Shown here: in pieces, positions 1-8,552 of the stretch
Layout of the letters: each line of letters begins with the position of its first letter
How positions within the stretch are numbered: the stretch's first letter is position 1
Assembly: GCA_964424455.1 (NCBI GenBank)
Contig: CAYRJA010000018.1
Span: 1 to 39,017, forward strand
Direction: 5' to 3'
DNA length: 39,017 bases
Source: CAYRJA01 sp964424455
GTDB lineage: Bacteria > Bacteroidota > Bacteroidia > Chitinophagales > UBA10324
Position numbers and translations under genes: made by a program
Notes under the pieces: model-generated
Databases searched by the model: none
What the model saw: the letters and a program-made list of their open reading frames with translations, nothing else
What the model was told of the DNA's origin: nothing

Positions 1-369
1 TTATTAGGTTTGATTATGTTAATGGGATTAGTAACCAAAAACTCCATTTTAATTGTTGATTTTACCAATCAATTAAAAGCCGAAGGAAAACCTTATCGTC
101 AAGCCATTATCGAAGCAAGCAAAGGCAGAATGAGACCAATTTTAATGACTACTTTATCAATGGCAATCGGAATGTTACCCATTGCATTAGCCACCGGAAC
201 ATCAGCAGAATGGAAAAACGGTTTGGCTTGGGTAATTATTGGAGGCTTACTTTCTTCATTAGTATTGACTGTATTCTTAGTGCCAATGGTGTATTACGGA
301 GTGGATAGAGTGAAAGAGAAATTAAGAAGTGAATTACAAAAAAGTAGCAGTATAGTATGTAATGAGTAG
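1..369 (+). CDS. RND-family efflux transporter permease, C-terminal fragment (cut by window edge)
   Basis: The reading frame is open from base 1 and ends at a TAG at 367-369, so this is the last ~122 residues of a much longer gene. The fragment contains the hallmark RND segment MGLVTKNSILIVDF, then EASKGRMRPILMTTLSMAIG and a final helix pair ending in VPMVYYGVDR. These match the last transmembrane helices of AcrB/MdtB/HAE1-type inner-membrane permeases, which use the proton gradient to export drugs or other toxic compounds with a periplasmic adaptor and an outer-membrane channel. The adaptor and channel genes are not in this window. It converges on the leftward MFS gene with only 30 bases between and no clear terminator. 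The family call is secure; the substrate cannot be deduced. Confidence 0.93.
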   Translation, partial: LLGLIMLMGLVTKNSILIVDFTNQLKAEGKPYRQAIIEASKGRMRPILMTTLSMAIGMLPIALATGTSAEWKNGLAWVIIGGLLSSLVLTVFLVPMVYYGVDRVKEKLRSELQKSSSIVCNE

Positions 370-399
370 TAGAAAAATTTCAGAATAATATTTGGGCTA

Positions 400-1887
400 T
401 CAGTTTGTCTCTTCCTTCAATTCACCTTTCACTGGCATTTTGTAAACAGCAATCATTGTAAGTATTGAAAAAATAACGAGTCCGATATAAATGTGCGAAG
501 TGGAAATATTCACTGCCTGTTGCAGAAACAATTTTTTTGCTTCAGAAACAGCAGGATTTTTTATAATCTCCAATATATTTTCTGTTTTCTCTATAAACTC
601 AGGAGGCGCTGTATTCATCTGAGATTGAAAGGAGTTATTAAATATAGCGCCGAACACAGCAGCGCCCACACTCTGTCCAAGGTTTCTGCAAAAAATTACC
701 ATGCCGGTTACTACTCCGCGTTGTTCCCATCCAACCAATGACTGCGCACCTACAAGAGCAGGAGTACTCAACATTCCGAACCCGGCGCCAAGAAGTACTT
801 GGTCTGCAATTACAAGATAAACAGGTTGAGGCCATGGTATAAGCAGAAATCCTGCACATGCGACAGCTACCATTATCGTTCCGATAAGTGAAGTATTCCT
901 GAAACCGATTTTCAGATACAACCGCCCTGACAGTGCGGAAGAAACAGGACATCCGATACTCATACTCGCCAGTACAAATCCTGAAACAATAATTCCCAAC
1001 CCGAGTGATGCTTGAGAAAATGTAGGTAAAAATGTTTCGGGTCCCATCATAGTGATTCCCATAAAAAACATGGCGATGTTGGTAAAAGTAAGCGTCTTAT
1101 TTTTCCATATCCATGAAGGCAGAATTGCTTCAGGTGCTTTGTTTTCGGTTTTCAGAGTTAAGAAAACAAGCGCTGTAATAGTTCCCAATATGAAAACTCC
1201 TTCCACACCGAACCATGGCCAGCTTTGTCCGCCCTCTAAAAGGTAAATAATAAATAAGCCAATCGTCAGCAGGATAAGTATTGATCCGGTATAATCTATC
1301 TCAGGCTTACGAGGTATTACCTTTTCTTTGAAGAAAAAAAATAAAAAAGCCATACTCAGTAAACCGATGGGCAGATTGATTATAAAAATCCATCTCCAGT
1401 CTGCATATTCAGCTAATGCTCCCCCTAAAGCCGGACCAACAATAGCGCTGATGCCCCACATACTTGATAACCATCCTTGAATTTTTGCCCGCTCTTCAAC
1501 AGTATAAATATCTCCTGCAATAGTATTGACAGAAGCCATGATGCTGCCTGCACCCAATCCTTGTATTCCACGAAATACAATCAATGAATCAATATTCCAT
1601 GCGGCGGCGCTTGCAGCAGATCCAATTAAAAAGATAATAACGCCGACGAGTAAGATTTTCTTTCTTCCGTAAATGTCAGCAAGTTTCCCATACAGCGGTA
1701 TGGTAACAGTCTAAGTTAGCAGATAGATAGAAAAGACCCATGAAAATTTCTTGAATCCACCCAGATCTTCAACTATTTGAGGAATGGCAGTTGATACAAT
1801 AGTTGAGTCCATTGCAGCCAGCATCATGGTTAGCATTAATGCGGTCAGTATATAGTTTCTCCTTTGTGGAATTTCTGTCTGCACCAT
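400..1887 (-). pseudogene. MFS drug:proton antiporter, DHA2/EmrB type, interrupted by an in-frame TAG
   Basis: Read leftward from ATG at 1887, one frame encodes a 495-residue protein of normal DHA2 (14-helix) length apart from an amber codon at 1713-1711 (codon 59). Before it lie MLAAMDSTIVSTAIPQIVEDLG and SWVFSIYLLT. After it come VTIPLYGKLADIYGRKKILL, the MFS motif A loop, then FRGIQGLGAGSIM and WRWIFIINLPIG. Homologues normally have Gln at this point (YLLTQT), so a single CAG-to-TAG change explains the stop. The downstream frame has no other stop or frameshift, so the lesion is recent, strain-specific or a sequencing error. If real, only a protein restarting at an internal codon (TTG at 1584 is available) could be made, lacking the first helices; this would probably be inactive. 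TAG is a genuine terminator elsewhere here (tuf, nusG), so stop-codon reassignment is unlikely. Confidence 0.85.
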
Positions 1888-2092
1888 GCGAAAGTAAAAT
1901 AGTTCTGTAACAGTTCTGTTCTTGCAATTTGTTGAAATTAATATATCGCTAAATCATCGGTTACTACAGTAAAAAATAAGTGTGAAATATTCAGAATATA
2001 TAGCGCCTAATAACTTTTGCTCTTTTATATATAAAATCTTTAACTTGTGGAGCAGAAAACCAAATTTCATTCACACTTAAAACCTCTGCCCT

Positions 2093-2530
2093 ATGAAAGT
2101 TCATGATATCATTAGTCTGAAAGGTAGCACAGTTCATTCAGTGAATTCGGGTGTTACAGTTTATGATGCACTCAAAATAATGTCAGAAAAAAATATTGGT
2201 GCAGTGTTGGTTATAGACGACGGAAGTATCTTAGGTATTTTTACAGAGAGGGACTATGCACGGAAATTAGTTCTTAAAGGAAAATTTTCAAAAGAAACAT
2301 TAGTACGCGAAGTGATGGCATCGGCGCCGCTCATTACTGTAACAGAAGATGAAGAAGTGGCTAACTGCATGAGTCTTATGACTAACCGCTTTGTCAGGCA
2401 TCTGCCCGTAATGCATAATCAGGAATTAGTCGGAATGATTTCTATTGGTGATGTAGTGAAAAACATTATCAGCGAACAGCAATTCATTATAGACAATCTT
2501 GGTAATTACATAGCAGGAGTAAAAAGCTGA
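2093..2530 (+). CDS. CBS-domain pair protein
   Basis: This 145-residue protein consists almost entirely of two CBS domains, at about residues 5-65 and 75-135. Visible CBS features are DALKIMSEKNIGAVLVIDDG with GIFTERDYARK in the first repeat, and CMSLMTNRFVRHLPVMHNQE with GMISIGDVVK in the second. Stand-alone CBS pairs of this size form dimers that bind adenosyl ligands (AMP, ATP, SAM or NAD-type) and act as energy or nucleotide sensors; the target here is unknown. It starts at ATG 2093 and has a 205-base intergenic region shared divergently with the broken MFS gene. A poor Bacteroidota-like promoter (TTTG at 2016, TAACTTGT at 2041) may drive it. It lies 80 bases upstream of rimM and could be co-transcribed with it, but nothing else ties the two functions together. 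Confidence 0.93.
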   Translation: MKVHDIISLKGSTVHSVNSGVTVYDALKIMSEKNIGAVLVIDDGSILGIFTERDYARKLVLKGKFSKETLVREVMASAPLITVTEDEEVANCMSLMTNRFVRHLPVMHNQELVGMISIGDVVKNIISEQQFIIDNLGNYIAGVKS

Positions 2531-2610
2531 TAATTACTGAACACGGTTTTTTTATTATTTCAATTTGAGCGACTTTAGCGACTCAGTTTAAACCATATTA
2601 TACAGACTAA

Positions 2611-3135
2611 TTGGAAAAAGATTCATTGATAAAGATCGGTAAACTCTCACGACCGCATGGACTTAAAGGAGAAATACGCGGCACGATTGATCCGGATATA
2701 TTACAGAGAATAAAAAAGTTGAAAGTCGTTTTCTTAATAATAATGGAAAATCCTCTCCCTTACTTCATCGAGGATTTTGACCTTGCTGATTCAGGAGCAT
2801 GTATGTTTAAGTTTGAAGATGTGAACGATAGAACGGAAGCAGATAAAATTTCCGGTAAAGAATTTTTTATTGAAGAAATAAACCTGAAAAAGACTATCAA
2901 GCTAACAGGTTATGAATTCATAATAGGTTATAAAATGCTGGATGCAGATAATTTGGAAGTAGGCATAATTGAAGAAGTTTATCAGATGCCTGCAAATGAT
3001 ATTGCACGGCTGACTATTGATAACAAAGAAGTACTGATTCCGCTGACTGAAGAAATCATCATCAAGATTGATAAGAGGAAAAAAGAAACAACAGTCAGAA
3101 TTCCGGATGGTCTGCTGGATATTTACCTGAAATGA
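2611..3135 (+). CDS. rimM: Ribosome maturation factor RimM
   Basis: A 174-residue protein, the usual length for RimM. The N-terminal motif IGKLSRPHGLKGEIRG (residues 8-23) is the family signature of the RimM beta-barrel domain. The C-terminal half (from about residue 95, GYKMLDADNLEVGIIEEVYQ) is the PRC-barrel domain, with IPLTEEII near the end. RimM binds the 30S subunit through ribosomal protein S19 and assists maturation of the 16S rRNA 3' domain. The start is TTG at 2611: it sits three residues before the conserved segment, and no better ATG lies upstream in frame. The gene usually sits with rpsP, trmD or rplS; here none of these is adjacent, so it is an isolated rimM behind a CBS protein. 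Confidence 0.95.
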   Translation: MEKDSLIKIGKLSRPHGLKGEIRGTIDPDILQRIKKLKVVFLIIMENPLPYFIEDFDLADSGACMFKFEDVNDRTEADKISGKEFFIEEINLKKTIKLTGYEFIIGYKMLDADNLEVGIIEEVYQMPANDIARLTIDNKEVLIPLTEEIIIKIDKRKKETTVRIPDGLLDIYLK

Positions 3136-3243
3136 TTACAGATGTTTTATTTCAAAAACAATTTCTGCAAAGTGTCTGTACATTGCCGCAACACTATGTT
3201 TCTTATTTCCTTTCCAAACAAGTTGAACCTCTTGCATAGCAAT

Positions 3244-3735
3244 TTATTTTGTTAGTTCTTCAAACACTCCGGATGCTCTGTTCTTTTTGACATTGTTCCA
3301 CATAAAATATCTTCCCTGCATAGCCACATAAACACCCGCAGGTAATGTCTGCACAAAAGCCATAGCGCTTCCCATGTTGAACAATCCGTCAGAGCTGCCA
3401 AACTTATATGGAATTAAAGCGCCTGTAATCACTATTGTTTTATCAAGTTTGGCTTCACCCAACACTTTGGCGGTGATTTCCATAGTATCGGTACCATGAG
3501 TGATGATGATTTTATCTTCTTCACTCTGTCGGCAGTTAGTCAGGATTAAGTTTCTGTCACTATCAGTCATTTCCAGACTATCCACCATCATCAATGTACG
3601 GACATGAACCGGAACTCTGCTTCTTCCGAGTTCAAGAATTTCATGCAGATGAGTGTCTTTAAAAAAAAGTTTTCCATTGATTTCATCGTACTCTTTATCA
3701 AAAGTACCGCCTGTTACTAAAATTTTAATGGGCAT
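3244..3735 (-). CDS. Short asparaginase-domain protein (N-terminal domain only)
   Basis: 163 residues. TGGTFDKEYD (Thr11) corresponds to the first catalytic threonine of L-asparaginases, and ITHGTDTME (Thr82-Asp83) to the second threonine/aspartate pair. Lys151 in NNVKKN is at the place of the catalytic lysine. Classical asparaginases are about 330 residues with a second domain that contributes active-site residues to the partner subunit; that domain is absent. Stops follow the ORF end and no C-terminal half is found downstream. Short single-domain relatives of this length are annotated in many bacteria as asparaginase-domain proteins, so this may be a complete protein rather than a truncation. 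Amide hydrolysis is possible but not assured. The start ATG at 3735 is preceded by AAAGG, a passable ribosome binding site. It is convergent with rimM. Confidence 0.85.
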   Translation of the reverse strand: MPIKILVTGGTFDKEYDEINGKLFFKDTHLHEILELGRSRVPVHVRTLMMVDSLEMTDSDRNLILTNCRQSEEDKIIITHGTDTMEITAKVLGEAKLDKTIVITGALIPYKFGSSDGLFNMGSAMAFVQTLPAGVYVAMQGRYFMWNNVKKNRASGVFEELTK

Positions 3736-4100
3736 CCTTTAGTCCTGTGGTTTTTCTGCTGCAAAGGAAAGAAAGAAATGAGTTAACAGCATATAATTTA
3801 ACAGATGGTTATGCACCTTTCTTATTAATGACTGAAACATCCGAGTAAATGTAGTTTGAAAGTCATGTACAAAATGAACTGTTACACTCGCAGAAAGTTA
3901 TTTTTTACATTTGTGAGAAGCAGAGGAAAATCATTTCTTATATTGGTGCAATCTGTATTCTTATTGATGCTGCAGTTAGCATCGGAAGTTCTCAGTATTA
4001 ATAATTCTGTAAATATTGAGTCTATAAAAAACTGAGAGTAAGAAGAAGTGACAAAAATATTTTAATATTATCCAGGCACTAAAAAGTTGATAAAATAAAG
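3736..4100. other. Intergenic region with a marginal 56-codon ORF and a promoter-like element
   Basis: 365 bases lie between the divergent asparaginase-like gene and the antiporter gene. A plus-strand ORF at 3865-4035 would encode 56 residues with basic residues followed by a hydrophobic run (FLILVQSVFLLML), as in a signal-anchored peptide, but I see no homology or ribosome binding site. An exact TAnnTTTG box (TACATTTG) at 3906-3913 lies inside that ORF, which argues that the box may be the antiporter promoter and the ORF chance, though no TTG element is at the right distance. No terminator-like hairpin was seen. Confidence 0.4.
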
Positions 4101-6365
4101 ATGGGGCATTTACCGGATTTAATAGTTGATTTGTCTTTAATACTTATTGTAAGCGCCATCGTTGTTTTGATTTTTAAAAGACTGAAGCAACCGTTGGTGC
4201 TCGGGTATATTATTGCCGGATTTCTCGTAGGACCTCATTTCAAATATTTTCCTACCATTATTGACCCGGATAATATTGATGTTTTCGCTGAGCTTGGCGT
4301 AATATTTCTCCTCTTTGGTTTAGGGCTTGAGTTTAGCTTTAAGAAATTGATGCGTGTGGGTGGCTCTGCTTCAATAACTGCCTTTGTTGAGATTGGTTTT
4401 ATTACTGTAACAGGATTTCTGTTAGGCAAAATGCTTAACTGGTCAACTATAGACAGCTTGTTTTTAGGAGGAATGTTAGCCAGTTCATCTACAACCATTA
4501 TAATTAAAGTGTTTGATGAATTAGGTATAAAAACAAAACAGTATGCTTCAGTTGTTTTCGGAGTATTGATTGTAGAAGACATAGTAGTTATTTTACTTAT
4601 GGTATTACTCTCTACTATGGCTGTTACACAGGAAATTCAGGGAGGAGAAATAGTATATACTGTATTCAAGCTGTTATTTTTCCTTGTCCTTTGGTTTATT
4701 ATGGGAATCTTCTTACTTCCTACTTTTCTTAAAAAAACAAAAAAATGGTTAGACGATGAAAACCTTCTGATATTTTCACTCGGGCTTTGTTTAGGAATGG
4801 TAGTACTGGCTGTAAAGGTTGGTTTTTCTGCAGAGCTGGGTGCATTCATTATGGGAAGCATTATTGCTGAAACTACATCGGCGGAAAAAATAGAACACCT
4901 TACTAAGCCTATAAAAGATTTGTTCGGAGTTGTATTCTTTGTATCAGTAGGGATGATGATTGACCCTGCCGTAATTGTCGAACATAAATGGGCAGTAATA
5001 TCTGTAACACTTCTTACTCTGTTTGGAAAAATATTCAGCACTACACTTGGAGCTATAATCTCCGGTCAGCAATTGAAACAGTCAGTGCAGGTAGGTTTCA
5101 GTATGGCACAGATTGGTGAGTTTGCCTTTATAGTTGCTGCTTTGGGTATGACATTGAAGGTGACTTCCGCTTTTCTTTTTCCTATTGCCGTAGGCGCTTC
5201 GGCTGTTACCACCTTTGCTACTCCGTATCTGATAAAATATTCAGAACCTGCTTATTCTTTTATTGAGCGTATTTTACCGCCAAGGCTAATAAAAAAACTG
5301 AATAGATTTTCCTCCGGTTCTCAGCACATTCAGGCAGAAACAGGATGGGAAGTGCTGATAGCTTCTTATGCTAAAATTATTATACTGAACGGAGTTATTC
5401 TTATTGCAATTTCTCTTTTACTGATAAGGTTTATAATTCCATATATTGACACATTAGTAGATAACGAGGCATTAAGAATATTACTTGCTTCTTTAATCTC
5501 ATTGATAGCCGGAGCGCCGTTTATTTGGGCTATTATGGCAATCAAACCTAACAATCCTGTTTACAGACAATTCTGGCTAAAGAAATCTGAACAGAACCAT
5601 AGCCCTCTAATGACGATTGAAATGTTTCGGGTTATACTTGGAATAATACTCATTGCTGTATGGGCGCTGTATTTCTTCCGTCCTTTTATTGCATTACTTG
5701 TTATCCTCCCTATTGCACTCATCACATTTAAAGTGTTTACCAGAAAATTACAGGCATATTATCAGCGAATAGCAGTACGCTTTATTACAAACTTTTCTGA
5801 AAGAGAGGATGCTGCATTTCATACTGCTGCTGCAACAGTAAAACGCAAAAAGGCAGAGCTTGAAAACTATCTTGCTCCCTATGATGCTCATATTGTACAA
5901 CTCGAAGTAGCACCGGATGCAAATTTTATAGGTAAAAGGTTAATGGAACTCTCATGGCGTGAACATTACGGAATCAACATAGTATATATAAGAAGAGGAG
6001 ATAAAATTATCCATCAACCCACTCGCAATGATATTCTCCTCCCATTTGATGAGGTTGGAATAATCGCAACAGATGAACAGATAGCTGCTTTTAAAACTGT
6101 CTTCGATATGAAAAACGAAACAAGACAAGAGGATGTGCAGATTGAAGATATAGGAGTCTATCATTTTATTATAGACAGAAATAATTCACTGATAGGAAAA
6201 ACCATCCGTAATTCAGGAGTGAGAGAAAGAATGAACGGTCTGATAATAGGAATTGAGCGTAACGGTAACCGTACACTTAATCCCGATTCGACAACAATTT
6301 TTCAAACAGGCGATATAGTTTGGTTAGTGGGTAATATGAAAAAATTGAAACAGCTTAAAGAATAA
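4101..6365 (+). CDS. CPA2-family cation:proton antiporter with two C-terminal RCK_C (TrkA-C) domains
   Basis: A 754-residue inner-membrane protein. Residues 1-385 are the Na+/H+-exchanger fold of the CPA2 family (KefB/RosB/YbaL relatives), with GYIIAGFLVGPH near the start, FLLFGLGLEFSF and FSAELGAFIMGSIIAET. About four further hydrophobic segments follow (residues 420-545). The cytoplasmic C-terminus carries two RCK_C-type domains, about 585-665 (PDANFIGKRLMEL) and 672-752 (SLIGKTIRNSGVRERMNGLIIGI, ending in GDIVWLVG). Members exchange K+ or Na+ for protons. Most Kef-type proteins have a nucleotide-binding RCK_N (Rossmann) domain; none is visible here, so ligand sensing probably runs through the RCK_C pair alone. 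The gene is monocistronic, with a weak hairpin after it. Confidence 0.92.
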   Translation: MGHLPDLIVDLSLILIVSAIVVLIFKRLKQPLVLGYIIAGFLVGPHFKYFPTIIDPDNIDVFAELGVIFLLFGLGLEFSFKKLMRVGGSASITAFVEIGFITVTGFLLGKMLNWSTIDSLFLGGMLASSSTTIIIKVFDELGIKTKQYASVVFGVLIVEDIVVILLMVLLSTMAVTQEIQGGEIVYTVFKLLFFLVLWFIMGIFLLPTFLKKTKKWLDDENLLIFSLGLCLGMVVLAVKVGFSAELGAFIMGSIIAETTSAEKIEHLTKPIKDLFGVVFFVSVGMMIDPAVIVEHKWAVISVTLLTLFGKIFSTTLGAIISGQQLKQSVQVGFSMAQIGEFAFIVAALGMTLKVTSAFLFPIAVGASAVTTFATPYLIKYSEPAYSFIERILPPRLIKKLNRFSSGSQHIQAETGWEVLIASYAKIIILNGVILIAISLLLIRFIIPYIDTLVDNEALRILLASLISLIAGAPFIWAIMAIKPNNPVYRQFWLKKSEQNHSPLMTIEMFRVILGIILIAVWALYFFRPFIALLVILPIALITFKVFTRKLQAYYQRIAVRFITNFSEREDAAFHTAAATVKRKKAELENYLAPYDAHIVQLEVAPDANFIGKRLMELSWREHYGINIVYIRRGDKIIHQPTRNDILLPFDEVGIIATDEQIAAFKTVFDMKNETRQEDVQIEDIGVYHFIIDRNNSLIGKTIRNSGVRERMNGLIIGIERNGNRTLNPDSTTIFQTGDIVWLVGNMKKLKQLKE

Positions 6366-6380
6366 TTTCCTTTCAAAATA

Positions 6381-6403
6381 TAAAAGAGGTAAGAATTCTT
6401 TTA
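6381..6403 (+). terminator. Weak AT-rich hairpin after the antiporter gene
   Basis: Arms TAAAAGA (6381-6387) and TCTTTTA (6397-6403) are perfectly complementary with a 9-base loop and are followed by TTTTAAAA. They lie 16 bases after the antiporter stop codon. The stem is AT-rich and therefore weak; its position is the main support. Confidence 0.4.
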
Positions 6404-6514
6404 TTTTAAAATATGAAACTCATCTGTAAATATGCCACTTACAGCGAGTATATTTCCCTAATTGGAAATGTGTGGCAGGATAAAAAAGAACAACCGGTTC
6501 AACTATATTCATTA

Positions 6515-6970
6515 CTACTTCCATTTTGGAAGAAACATACCCGTAAACTTCTTGTAATCAGTATAACCGGAATATTTATGCTGTAACAGTTTTTCTTCAT
6601 AAGCTGCTTTAAACCGGAACAAAACCAGAAGTGAAATGAAAACAAACAATCGTAAAACGCTTTCTGAAAAAAGTGAATATCCGAGAGTAAAAAAGAGAAT
6701 TCCGGAATAAATAGGGTGACGAACAAATTTATAAATACCCGATTGAATTAGCTCAGCGCCAGACTTAGGCGTAGGATATGCTGATAGATTTTTGTTTAAA
6801 GTAATAACGGCTGTCACTGAAATACCTATTCCTGAAACAGATAAAAATAAACCTATCCATTTTATCCATTCAGGATATTGAAAATCTAATCCGGGAATAC
6901 GAAAAAGGTAAATTACAAACAGACTAAACTGAATGCTGACTAAGATAGTGTCTTTCACAGGGATTTTCAA
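6515..6970 (-). CDS. Isoprenylcysteine carboxyl methyltransferase (ICMT)/PEMT-family membrane protein
   Basis: 151 residues with four to five hydrophobic segments. The core GIYKFVRHPIYSGILFF (from about residue 83) and the tail EEKLLQHKYSGYTDYKKFTG...FLP match the SAM-binding C-terminal half of the ICMT/phospholipid methyltransferase family (RHPxY motif and EExxL...Y.Y). Bacterial members are integral membrane methyltransferases acting on lipids or other small hydrophobic acceptors; the acceptor cannot be told from sequence. The gene is leftward, converging on the antiporter gene, and lies downstream of ffh with 209 bases and a hairpin between, so it is probably transcribed separately. Confidence 0.85.
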   Translation of the reverse strand: MKIPVKDTILVSIQFSLFVIYLFRIPGLDFQYPEWIKWIGLFLSVSGIGISVTAVITLNKNLSAYPTPKSGAELIQSGIYKFVRHPIYSGILFFTLGYSLFSESVLRLFVFISLLVLFRFKAAYEEKLLQHKYSGYTDYKKFTGMFLPKWK

Positions 6971-6992
6971 GTAATTAAACTTTAAGTGATGA

Positions 6993-7046
6993 AAAATTGA
7001 ACTTCTGTACAGATAAATATGATTACAGATGTATTAGTTCAATTTT
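6993..7046 (-). terminator. Stem-loop downstream of ffh, probable terminator
   Basis: AAAATTGAACT (6993-7003) and AGTTCAATTTT (7036-7046) are an exact 11-base inverted repeat. Inside it a second stem TCTGTA (7004-7009)/TACAGA (7024-7029) continues the hairpin. Read leftward it is followed by TTTTTC, so it can end transcription coming from ffh, about 135 bases past its stop. It also lies just upstream of the ICMT-family start at 6970 and could be a 5' leader element of that gene. Confidence 0.5.
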
Positions 7047-7179
7047 ATCTCAATAGAAATAAATTGCATAACTCTTCCGGAATCAAATGTTCATAGTTAT
7101 TCATACTGTGAATGAGCTGCTGTATAGAGGTTGAACAGTATTTCAATAAACAGAAAATAACTATAACAGTTAAGGTAAA

Positions 7180-8508
7180 TTATCTGGTAGGCATTCCGCG
7201 AAATGATCTGCCTGCAGCACCCATCTTGGTGAATGTCTTCATCATCTTGCGCATTTCCTCAAACTGTTTCAGGAACTGATTCAAGTCCTGAATAGTATTA
7301 CCGCTACCTTCTGCAATGCGTTTGCGCCGCGAGCCATTCATCAGTTCAGGATTTTCGCGCTCTTCAGGAGTCATTGAATGAATAAAGGCTTCTACCTTTT
7401 TAAATGAATCTTCATTTATATCCACATCCTTTATCATTTTTCCCATACCGGGAATCATACCCATCAAATCTTTAATGTTACCCATCTTTTTTACCTGATT
7501 AAGCTGGGAAATAAAGTCATTGAAGTCAAACTGGTTCTTTCGGATTTTTTTCTGAAGACGTTGTGCTTCCTTTTCATCATATTGTTCCTGTGCTTTCTCA
7601 ACAAGTGTTACAATATCGCCCATTCCGAGAATACGCTGCGCCATACGGTCAGGATAGAAAACATCTAAGTTCTCCATCTTCTCACCTGTACCTACAAACT
7701 TAATCGGCTTGTGTACTTCGTATTTAATAGAAAGAGCAGCGCCACCGCGTGTATCGCCGTCTAACTTTGTCAGAACAACACCATCAAAGTTTAATCTTTC
7801 ATTAAACGCCTTTGAGGTATTTACTGCATCCTGACCGGTCATGGAATCCACTACAAACAAAGTCTCCTGCGGAGCAACTCCTTTCTTGATTGCAGCAATT
7901 TCATTCATCATCTGTTCGTCAACTGCAAGACGACCGGCAGTATCAATAATAACAGTATCAAAATCTTTCAGCTTTGCCTGCTTCACTCCGTTCTGTGCAA
8001 TACTGACAGCATTTGTATTTCCTTCTTCGGCATAAACCTCCACACCGATTTGTTCGCCAAGAACTTTTAACTGCTCTATAGCTGCCGGACGATACACATC
8101 ACAAGCCACTAACAATGGAGAGCGATTCTTTTTTGTCTTCAGATAATTGGCAAGCTTAGCAGAGAAAGTAGTTTTACCTGAACCTTGCAATCCCGACATC
8201 AGGATAACTGTAGGGTTTCCTTTCAGATTAATGTCTGTAGCGCTTCCACCCATTAACAGAGTCAGTTCATCCATTACAATCTTCACCATTAACTGACCGG
8301 GCGAAACGGCGGTCAGCACTTTTTCTCCAAGTGCTTTTTCTCTTACCTTATCAGTAAATTCTTTAGCTATTTTATAATTGACATCCGCATCCACTAAGGC
8401 GCGGCGAATCTCTTTTACAGTAGAAGCAATGTTTATTTCTGAAATTCTTCCCTGACCTTTCAGCGTTTTAAACGCACCTTCTAATTTATCACTTAAACTC
8501 TCGAACAT
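7180..8508 (-). CDS. ffh: Signal recognition particle protein Ffh (SRP54)
   Basis: A 442-residue GTPase of the expected length. Domain order: N-domain (1-90, starting MFESLSDKLEGAFKTLKGQG); G-domain with P-loop GLQGSGKTTFSAKLA near 108, DTAGR near 190 and TKLDGD near 247; and the methionine-rich M-domain (from about 325) with MGMIPGMGKM and the RNA-binding GSRRKRIAEGSG. Ffh with 4.5S RNA recognises signal sequences of nascent inner-membrane proteins and docks them to FtsY. It is the last gene of a leftward cluster behind rpoD and an unknown secreted protein, 44 bases after the latter. The 4.5S RNA gene was not recognised in the window. Confidence 0.98.
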   Translation of the reverse strand: MFESLSDKLEGAFKTLKGQGRISEINIASTVKEIRRALVDADVNYKIAKEFTDKVREKALGEKVLTAVSPGQLMVKIVMDELTLLMGGSATDINLKGNPTVILMSGLQGSGKTTFSAKLANYLKTKKNRSPLLVACDVYRPAAIEQLKVLGEQIGVEVYAEEGNTNAVSIAQNGVKQAKLKDFDTVIIDTAGRLAVDEQMMNEIAAIKKGVAPQETLFVVDSMTGQDAVNTSKAFNERLNFDGVVLTKLDGDTRGGAALSIKYEVHKPIKFVGTGEKMENLDVFYPDRMAQRILGMGDIVTLVEKAQEQYDEKEAQRLQKKIRKNQFDFNDFISQLNQVKKMGNIKDLMGMIPGMGKMIKDVDINEDSFKKVEAFIHSMTPEERENPELMNGSRRKRIAEGSGNTIQDLNQFLKQFEEMRKMMKTFTKMGAAGRSFRGMPTR

Positions 8509-8552
8509 AACAGGAATTATCTAAGGTTATATGAAATAATAAGATAACTGTA

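Noticed and set aside
1711..1713. TAG read as a sense codon (code reassignment or selenocysteine/pyrrolysine-like recoding)
   Set aside because: TAG ends tuf, nusG and the RND fragment at their normal lengths, and the expected residue is Gln. A point mutation or sequence error is simpler.
3136..3237. A 33-codon minus-strand ORF filling the gap between the rimM stop and the asparaginase-like stop
   Set aside because: No recognisable motif, too short to distinguish from chance, and no ribosome binding site. It could be a decayed extension of the asparaginase gene, but it shows no asparaginase C-domain features.
6414..6587. Plus-strand ORF of about 57 codons after the antiporter gene
   Set aside because: Its second half is antisense to the C-terminus of the ICMT-family gene and its first half has no features beyond composition.
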